Below, one piece after another: positions 59,005 through 64,000 of a DNA stretch of 64,000 nt. The stretch covers positions 186,001 through 250,000 of the forward strand of contig NZ_JABTYE010000005.1 of NCBI RefSeq assembly GCF_013314895.1, written 5' to 3'. Source of the stretch: Cupriavidus gilardii (GTDB lineage Bacteria; Pseudomonadota; Gammaproteobacteria; Burkholderiales; Burkholderiaceae). Under the pieces are notes generated by a model that made no database searches, had not been told where the DNA came from, and worked only from the letters and a program-made list of their open reading frames with translations. A program made the translations under genes and the position numbers. Positions within the stretch are counted from its first letter, which is position 1, and each line of letters begins with the position of its first letter.

Positions 59005-61542
59005 TCACTCCGGCGCATCGGGCGCCGGCCGCCAGTAGCGCCGCGCCTGCTGCCGGAACGGCGCGATCGCGATGCCGTTCCGATCGGCGAGCAGTTCGAC
59101 CGCGCCAGTGCGATCGCTGCGGTAACGCGCAATGCCGCGGCGCCCATAGCGCGCCCACACCTGCGCATGCGGATGCCGGTAGCGGTTGCGATAGCCGAGC
59201 TGGAACACCGCCGCCGCGGGGCCGACCGCTTCGAGCAACTCGTCGCTGGACGAAGTGCGGCTGCCATGGTGCGGCACCAGCAGCAGGTCCGCACGCAGCG
59301 CATCGGGCGGCAGGCGCCCGACCATCGCCAGTTCGGCGGCGCGATCGATATCGCCGGTCAGCAGCATCGCCGCATCGGGGCTCGAGATCCGCAGCACGCA
59401 ACTGCGCGCATTGCTGCCGATCGTCGCGTCGTCGCCCTGCCCCGGCAACGGATGCAGCAATTCGAAGCGCACGCCGTCCCATTGCCACGCGATGCCCGCC
59501 GCGCAGACCTCGCCGACATCCGGCGCGACACCGGGCGGCAATTGCCACAGCGGATGGCCGCGCGGCAACGACGCCCACATGCGGCGCACGGGCAGCGCTG
59601 CCATGACATCGCGCGCGCCGCCGGCGTGGTCGGCATCCTCGTGGCTGATCACGAGCGCATCGAGCGCATGCACGCCGATCGCGCGCAGGAACGGCACCAC
59701 CACGCGCTCGCCGGCGCTCGGCCGCGGTGAGTCTGCCGGGCCATAGGCCGGCCCCGTGTCGTACAGCAGCCGGTGGCGGCGGGTTTCGATCAGCACCGCG
59801 GCGCCCTGCCCCACGTCGAGCGCGGTAGCGCGGAAGGCGGCGGCCGGCAACGGTGCGCGACCGCTCGACAGCATCGGGATCAGCAGCACCAGTCCATGCA
59901 CGCGCCACGCCCAGCCGAAGGCGCGCGGCGCCAGCAGCACCGCCGTGCCGAGCATCGCCAGGGCGAGTTCGACGGTGTCGGGCCGCGCCGCCTGCCAGAC
60001 CGCCCAATTCGGCGCCGCCAGCCGGACCAGCACCGCGGCGAGCCACACCATCGCCTGATGCGCGAGCGTCAGCAGCAGCGCGGCCAACATGGCGACGGCA
60101 GCGCCGATCGGCCAGTCCGCCGGCCACAGGGTCAGCAACGCCGCGCCTAATGCCAGCGGCGTCACCGCCAGGCTGACCAGCGGAATCGCCAGCGCATTGG
60201 CCAGCGGCGACACCACCGACACCTGCTGGAACAACAGCAGCGTCGGCGGCAGCAGCCCGACGGTCACGGCCCATTGCGTGCGCACCGCCTCCGCCAGATG
60301 CCGACGCAGGCGATGCCAGCGCAATTGCCAGGCCGCCCGCTGCGACGGGTCGGCGCCGGGTGCCGCCACGGTCCGCTGCGATGCCGCCAGAAAGATCGCC
60401 GCGACCGCGCCGAACGACAGCCAGAATCCCGCCGCCCGCACCGCCCAGGGATCCAGCGCGATTGCCGCCGCCGCGGCCCACGCCAGCACCAGCGAAGCCG
60501 GCGGCCGGCGCTGCCACCACAGCGCCAGCGCGGCCACGGCAACCATCGCGACCGTGCGTTGCGCCGGCACCTCCATGCCGGACAGCAGGCCATAGGCCAA
60601 CGCGGCGGCCACCGCGACCAGCGCCGCCGCGCGCTGGGCGGGACATCGCAATGGCAACGGCCGCCGCAGCCATCTGCCCAGGCCGAACGAGCGCCGCCAC
60701 AGCGCCCGCGCCAGCACGCCGGCCAAGCCGGAAATCATCGTGATATGCAGCCCCGAAATGCTGACCAGATGGCCGATTCCGGTGCGGGTGAACCAGCGCC
60801 ACTGTTCGGCGGCGATGCCGCTTTGGTCGCCGATCGCCAGCGCCACCAGCACGCCGGCGAACGGCGCATCGGCCGGCATCACCGCCAGCATGCGCGCGCG
60901 CATCCGGGCGCGCCAGCGCGCGATGCGCCAGGCAGGCCGCAGCGGCACCTGCGCTGCGGGGCGGCTCGCCAGCACGTAGCCGGTCGCACCGATGCCTCGC
61001 TGCAGCAGCCAGTACTCGTAGTCGAAGCCATGCGGATTGGCGAGGCCATGCGGCCGCTTCAGCCGCACGGTCAGCGCCAGCCGCGTACCGGGCAGCAGAT
61101 CGGGCGGCGCCTGTTGCCAGCCGAGCGACAGCAACGCGGGCAAACCGGCCGGGTGCTTGCCGTCGACGGTGAGGTTGAAGCGCACGCCCTGACTACTGCC
61201 GGTCGGCAGGCTGGACACCACGCCGGTCAGCGACAGCGCCACGCCCTCCAGTTCGGGAACGAGCCGCTCCGCCAGCCGACGCTCGGCGCGCCATGCCGCC
61301 CAGGCCGCGCCAAGCATCGCCGCGGCGAGCACGGTCGCCAGCAAGCGGGCACCAATGACCAGCGAGGAAGACGGCAAGGGCCCGGCTGCGGACGGCGCGC
61401 GTCGTTCGGCCAACGGCGACAGCGCGAGCAGCACGCCAAGCGCCGCCAGCGCGGCGATCATGCTGATCGAAGCAGCCGGCAGCGCGGGCAGCTGCTGCAC
61501 CAGCCAGCAACCCGCCACGAACGCGCACAAGGTCAGGCGCAT
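59005..61542 (-). CDS. comEC: DNA internalisation competence protein ComEC/Rec2
   Basis: An 845-residue membrane channel for single-stranded DNA uptake. The N-terminal hydrophobic and OB-like region precedes the ComEC core with FTRTGIGHLVSISGLH and about ten membrane segments. The C-terminal metallo-beta-lactamase domain has DALVISHEDADHAGG and VPHHGSRTSSSDE. All motifs are intact, so natural competence is possible if the pilus machinery is present. A 9-bp repeat lies upstream at 61578-61613. Confidence 0.9.
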   Translation of the reverse strand: MRLTLCAFVAGCWLVQQLPALPAASISMIAALAALGVLLALSPLAERRAPSAAGPLPSSSLVIGARLLATVLAAAMLGAAWAAWRAERRLAERLVPELEGVALSLTGVVSSLPTGSSQGVRFNLTVDGKHPAGLPALLSLGWQQAPPDLLPGTRLALTVRLKRPHGLANPHGFDYEYWLLQRGIGATGYVLASRPAAQVPLRPAWRIARWRARMRARMLAVMPADAPFAGVLVALAIGDQSGIAAEQWRWFTRTGIGHLVSISGLHITMISGLAGVLARALWRRSFGLGRWLRRPLPLRCPAQRAAALVAVAAALAYGLLSGMEVPAQRTVAMVAVAALALWWQRRPPASLVLAWAAAAAIALDPWAVRAAGFWLSFGAVAAIFLAASQRTVAAPGADPSQRAAWQLRWHRLRRHLAEAVRTQWAVTVGLLPPTLLLFQQVSVVSPLANALAIPLVSLAVTPLALGAALLTLWPADWPIGAAVAMLAALLLTLAHQAMVWLAAVLVRLAAPNWAVWQAARPDTVELALAMLGTAVLLAPRAFGWAWRVHGLVLLIPMLSSGRAPLPAAAFRATALDVGQGAAVLIETRRHRLLYDTGPAYGPADSPRPSAGERVVVPFLRAIGVHALDALVISHEDADHAGGARDVMAALPVRRMWASLPRGHPLWQLPPGVAPDVGEVCAAGIAWQWDGVRFELLHPLPGQGDDATIGSNARSCVLRISSPDAAMLLTGDIDRAAELAMVGRLPPDALRADLLLVPHHGSRTSSSDELLEAVGPAAAVFQLGYRNRYRHPHAQVWARYGRRGIARYRSDRTGAVELLADRNGIAIAPFRQQARRYWRPAPDAPE

Positions 61543-61577
61543 CGCCGCGCCGGCAACGCCGCGTCGGAAAAGACTGC

Positions 61578-61613
61578 AAGGACTGGAAGGACCGGAAGGA
61601 CTGGAAGGACCGC
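61578..61613. repeat. 9-bp tandem repeat, four units, upstream of comEC
   Basis: AAGGACTGG and AAGGACCGG units alternate (4 x 9 bp) in the 142-base gap between tatD and comEC. The array lies 36 bases upstream of the comEC start codon and could affect its promoter or leader. Confidence 0.75.
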
Positions 61614-61684
61614 AGACATGCTCGCCCTCGTTCGGAGGATGACAATGCCTGCGTTTATACCGCCGGGCGGCAGCCCGAAACTTG

Positions 61685-62527
61685 TCAGTCCGTCACGGCG
61701 GAGGCTGGGGCCATGGTGGCCGCAAAGGCCGCCAGGCGAGGCAGCGCGTCGACCGCGTTGCGCCAGGTCGCCCGGGCCAACGCTTCGGCATCGATGCGGC
61801 GCAATTCGCCCAGCACGCGCGCGACGCCCGCCACCTCGGCCGGCGTGTTGCGCACCTTGCGCTGTTCGCCGAACTGGTCGTCGGTCAGCCAGGATGGGGC
61901 GATGTCAGGCGCATCGGTCTCGAGCACCAGCGCCTCGAGCGGCAGCTCCACCGCCAGCCGCCGGATCTGCCGCGCCCGGCTGAAGGTCAGATTGCCGCCG
62001 AAGCCGAGCTTGAACCCCTGTTCGACGAAGCGCTCGGCCTGCTGCGTGCTGCCGTTGAAGGCATGCGCGATGCCGCGCCGCACGCCGACGCGCCGCAACT
62101 GCGCGGCGACCTGGTCCTGCGACTTGCGGACATGCAGCAGCACCGGCAGATCGAAGTCGCGCGCGATCTTCAGCTGCTCGATGTAGAGCCAGGTCTGGCG
62201 TTCCGCATCGAGGCCCGGCACGAAAAAATCGAGCCCGATCTCGCCGATGCCGACGAAGCGAGGATCGGGCAGCGCGGCCACGACCTCGTGCCGCAGGACG
62301 TCGATGTCGGACTGCCCCGCCCCGGGCGTGCACAGCGGATGGATGCCGAGCGCGTAGACGCATGCCGGATGGCGATGCGCCAGAGCGCGCACCGCGGCGA
62401 AGTTCGACACCGCCACCGCCGGCAGCACGATGCCGCTGACACCGGCCGCGGCCGCGCCTGCGATCACCGCGTCGCGGTCCTCATCGAACTCGGCCGCGTC
62501 GAGATGGCAATGGGTGTCAATCCACAT
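61685..62527 (-). CDS. tatD: TatD-family metal-dependent deoxyribonuclease
   Basis: A 280-residue TIM-barrel hydrolase. The metal motif DTHCHLD is at residues 4-10, then GEIGLDFF, HVRKSQDQ, HAFNGSTQQ and LETDAPD. The group is the YcfH/YjjV/TatD family, which acts as 3'-5' exonuclease or aminoacyl-tRNA deacylase-like enzymes. Residues 85-120 retain the catalytic pattern. It sits between lolD and comEC; the neighbourhood lolC-lolD-tatD-comEC is conserved in relatives. Confidence 0.9.
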   Translation of the reverse strand: MWIDTHCHLDAAEFDEDRDAVIAGAAAAGVSGIVLPAVAVSNFAAVRALAHRHPACVYALGIHPLCTPGAGQSDIDVLRHEVVAALPDPRFVGIGEIGLDFFVPGLDAERQTWLYIEQLKIARDFDLPVLLHVRKSQDQVAAQLRRVGVRRGIAHAFNGSTQQAERFVEQGFKLGFGGNLTFSRARQIRRLAVELPLEALVLETDAPDIAPSWLTDDQFGEQRKVRNTPAEVAGVARVLGELRRIDAEALARATWRNAVDALPRLAAFAATMAPASAVTD

Positions 62528-62550
62528 CGGCGATGCGCTCCGGCGCGGCT

Positions 62551-63309
62551 TCAGCGTTCGCGATGCAGATGGCCGTCGCGCAGCCGCAGCACGCGGTCGC
62601 AACGATTGGCCAGATCGAGATCGTGCGTGACGATCACGAAGCTGGTGCCCAGTGTGCGCGACAGCTCCAGCATCAGGTCGTAGACGCCGCCGGCAGTGTG
62701 GTCGTCGAGGTTGCCGGTGGGCTCGTCGGCCAGCACGCAGGCCGGCTGCCCCACCAGCGCCCGCGCGATCGCCACGCGCTGCCGCTCGCCGCCCGACAGT
62801 TCGCCCGGCCGATGCTTCGCGCGCTCGCCCAGGCCCACGCGGGCCAGCATCGCCTGCGCGGCCTGGCGCGCTTCGGCCTGGCGCAGGCCGCGGATGCGCA
62901 TCGGCATCGCGACGTTGTCCAGCGCGGTGAACTCGGGCAGCAGATGGTGGAACTGGTAGACGAAGCCCAGGGAGCGGTTGCGCACCAGATTGCGCTCGGT
63001 CTCGCGCAGATCGGTGAAGGGCTTGCCGAGCAACGCGACGCTGCCCGAATCGGGATTGTCGAGCCCGCCCAGCACATGCAGCAGCGTGCTTTTGCCCGAG
63101 CCGGAGGCGCCGACGATGGCGACCTTTTCGCCGGCATCGATGCGCAGATCGACGCCGCGCAACACCTCGACATCGAGCCCGCCCTGGCGGAAACGCTTGC
63201 ACAGCCCCTGCGCGGTGAGGATCGGCTGCGCGGCTGCGGCAGTGCCCGCCGGCGTGGCCGCGGGCGTGGCATCGGGGGAAGCGGTGCGGTTCAGGATGGC
63301 CTCACTCAT
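62551..63309 (-). CDS. lolD: Lipoprotein-releasing ABC transporter ATP-binding protein LolD
   Basis: A 252-residue ABC ATPase. Walker [10 protein letters not shown], the Q-loop at [10 protein letters not shown] (the LolD-typical H/LLPEF), the signature [15 protein letters not shown] and Walker [12 protein letters not shown] are all present. With LolC/E it moves lipoproteins from the inner membrane to LolA. The first 28 residues are an Ala/Pro-rich extension. It overlaps the lolC 3' end by eight bases. Confidence 0.95.
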   Translation of the reverse strand: MSEAILNRTASPDATPAATPAGTAAAAQPILTAQGLCKRFRQGGLDVEVLRGVDLRIDAGEKVAIVGASGSGKSTLLHVLGGLDNPDSGSVALLGKPFTDLRETERNLVRNRSLGFVYQFHHLLPEFTALDNVAMPMRIRGLRQAEARQAAQAMLARVGLGERAKHRPGELSGGERQRVAIARALVGQPACVLADEPTGNLDDHTAGGVYDLMLELSRTLGTSFVIVTHDLDLANRCDRVLRLRDGHLHRER

Positions 63310-64000
63310 AGCGCAGCGCCTCCGCGGGATTCACGCGGGCGGCGCGCCAGCTGGGATAGAGCGTGGCCAGGATGGCCAGCACGAAGGAAATGGTGCCGAT
63401 GGTGGCGATGTCGTTCACGCGCGGGTCCGAGGGCAATTCGCTGATGAAATAGATGTCGCGGGGCAGGAACTGGACCTGCAGGATCCGCTCGATGAAGGGC
63501 ACGATCACGTCGATGTTGGTCGCGATCAGCGTACCGCCGAGCACGCCGAGCACGGTGCCGATGAAGCCGATCGCCACGCCCTGCACGATGAAGATGCGCA
63601 TGATCGAGCCGGGCTGCGCGCCCATGGTGCGCAGGATCGCGATATCGGCCTGCTTGTCGGTGACCGTCATCACCAGCGTCGACACCAGATTGAAGGCCGC
63701 CACCGCAATGATCAGCGTCAGGATGATGAACATCATCCGTTTCTCGGTCTGCACCGCAGCGAACCAGTTGCGGTTCTGCTTGGACCAGTCGCGCAGATAG
63801 AGCTCGCCCGACAGCGTGCCGGCCAGCGCGTCGGCGACCTGCGGGGCGCGCTGCATGTCGGACAGCTTCAGTCGCAGCCCGTTGGGACCGTCGAGCCGGA
63901 ACAGCGTCTGCGCGTCCTGGATGTCGATCAACGCCAGCGCGCTGTCGAACTCGTAATGGCCCGACGAAAACACGCCGACCACGGTGAACTGCTTGAGCCG
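63302..64000 (-). CDS. lolC: Lipoprotein-releasing ABC transporter permease LolC/LolE (partial)
   Basis: The C-terminal 230 or so residues of an FtsX-like permease; the N-terminus lies beyond the window end. The frame is open to base 64000. The periplasmic part ends at [22 protein letters not shown], followed by three membrane segments ([38 protein letters not shown] and [19 protein letters not shown]) and the ending NPAEALRYE. It feeds lipoproteins to LolA with LolD. Whether it is a fused LolC/E or a separate LolC cannot be told here. Confidence 0.92.
   Translation of the reverse strand, partial: RLKQFTVVGVFSSGHYEFDSALALIDIQDAQTLFRLDGPNGLRLKLSDMQRAPQVADALAGTLSGELYLRDWSKQNRNWFAAVQTEKRMMFIILTLIIAVAAFNLVSTLVMTVTDKQADIAILRTMGAQPGSIMRIFIVQGVAIGFIGTVLGVLGGTLIATNIDVIVPFIERILQVQFLPRDIYFISELPSDPRVNDIATIGTISFVLAILATLYPSWRAARVNPAEALRYE

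Overview
The window is chromosomal DNA from a G+C-rich betaproteobacterium, most likely the Cupriavidus/Ralstonia side of the Burkholderiaceae. This rests on gene order and protein character: pyrG-kdsA-eno-ftsB, dapA-bamC, cysS to lysC around tilS and accA, lolC-lolD-tatD-comEC, an Anbu proteasome cluster, and an edd/hexR pair. Genes are densely packed with many ATGA, TGATG and short overlaps. I see no insertion sequence, prophage, CRISPR array or rRNA. A hicAB toxin-antitoxin pair is the only clear accessory insertion.

Layout, left to right. 0.1-2.3 kb: metY and a coupled alpha/beta hydrolase. 2.5-6.6 kb: a BrkB/YihY membrane protein divergent from wrbA, a DUF2069 protein and an FAD-linked 2-hydroxyacid dehydrogenase. 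6.8-8.8 kb: a selenium-binding protein (SBP56) coupled to a His/Met-rich membrane protein, then mscS. 10.5-17 kb (minus): cysS, an AlkA-type glycosylase, accA, tilS, lysC and tRNA-Ser(GCT). 17.3-20.3 kb: a TPR protein, two cyclophilins and lpxH. 20.4-22.4 kb (minus): cysE and trmJ. 22.6-28.2 kb: suhB, hicAB, mutS and a degenerate metallophosphatase. 28.2-30.4 kb: slyD, a RoxA/YcfD-like ribosomal oxygenase divergent from it, and a small Ala-rich lipoprotein. 30.5-37.9 kb (minus): a PHP phosphatase, YciO, an M50 protease, trpS, a methyltransferase, dapA, bamC and an MBL-fold hydrolase. 38-45.5 kb: a type 2 ferredoxin-NADP reductase, a hydrolase and acyl-CoA synthetase divergent around a TetR-type palindrome, DUF455, gamma carbonic anhydrase, hslO and a lipoprotein. 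45.6-50.4 kb (minus): ftsB-eno-DUF1330-kdsA-pyrG. 50.6-54.9 kb (minus): the four-gene Anbu cluster. 55.1-59 kb: gntK and edd divergent from hexR. 59-64 kb (minus): comEC, tatD, lolD and a partial lolC.

Functionally this is mostly core housekeeping: translation (cysS, trpS, tilS, trmJ, tRNA-Ser), envelope (lpxH, kdsA, bamC, lolCD, ftsB), amino acids (lysC, dapA, cysE, metY), central carbon (eno, edd, gntK), and DNA repair or uptake (mutS, glycosylase, comEC).

The least-explained units are: (1) the SBP56 and His-x4-Met membrane protein pair; (2) the Anbu, transglutaminase, alpha-E and ATP-grasp cluster, whose biochemical role is unresolved; (3) the hicAB locus, where a 13-bp hairpin can mask the toxin ribosome-binding site and GTG start; and (4) several operator-like palindromes placed in divergent promoter regions (HexR-type at edd/hexR, TetR-type between the hydrolase and acyl-CoA synthetase, and an 18-bp AT-rich palindrome in the small-lipoprotein leader). 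Short tandem repeats with 9-, 12- or 14-bp periods occur in coding and intergenic DNA throughout. Promoter, operator and terminator calls come from motif reading by eye only.
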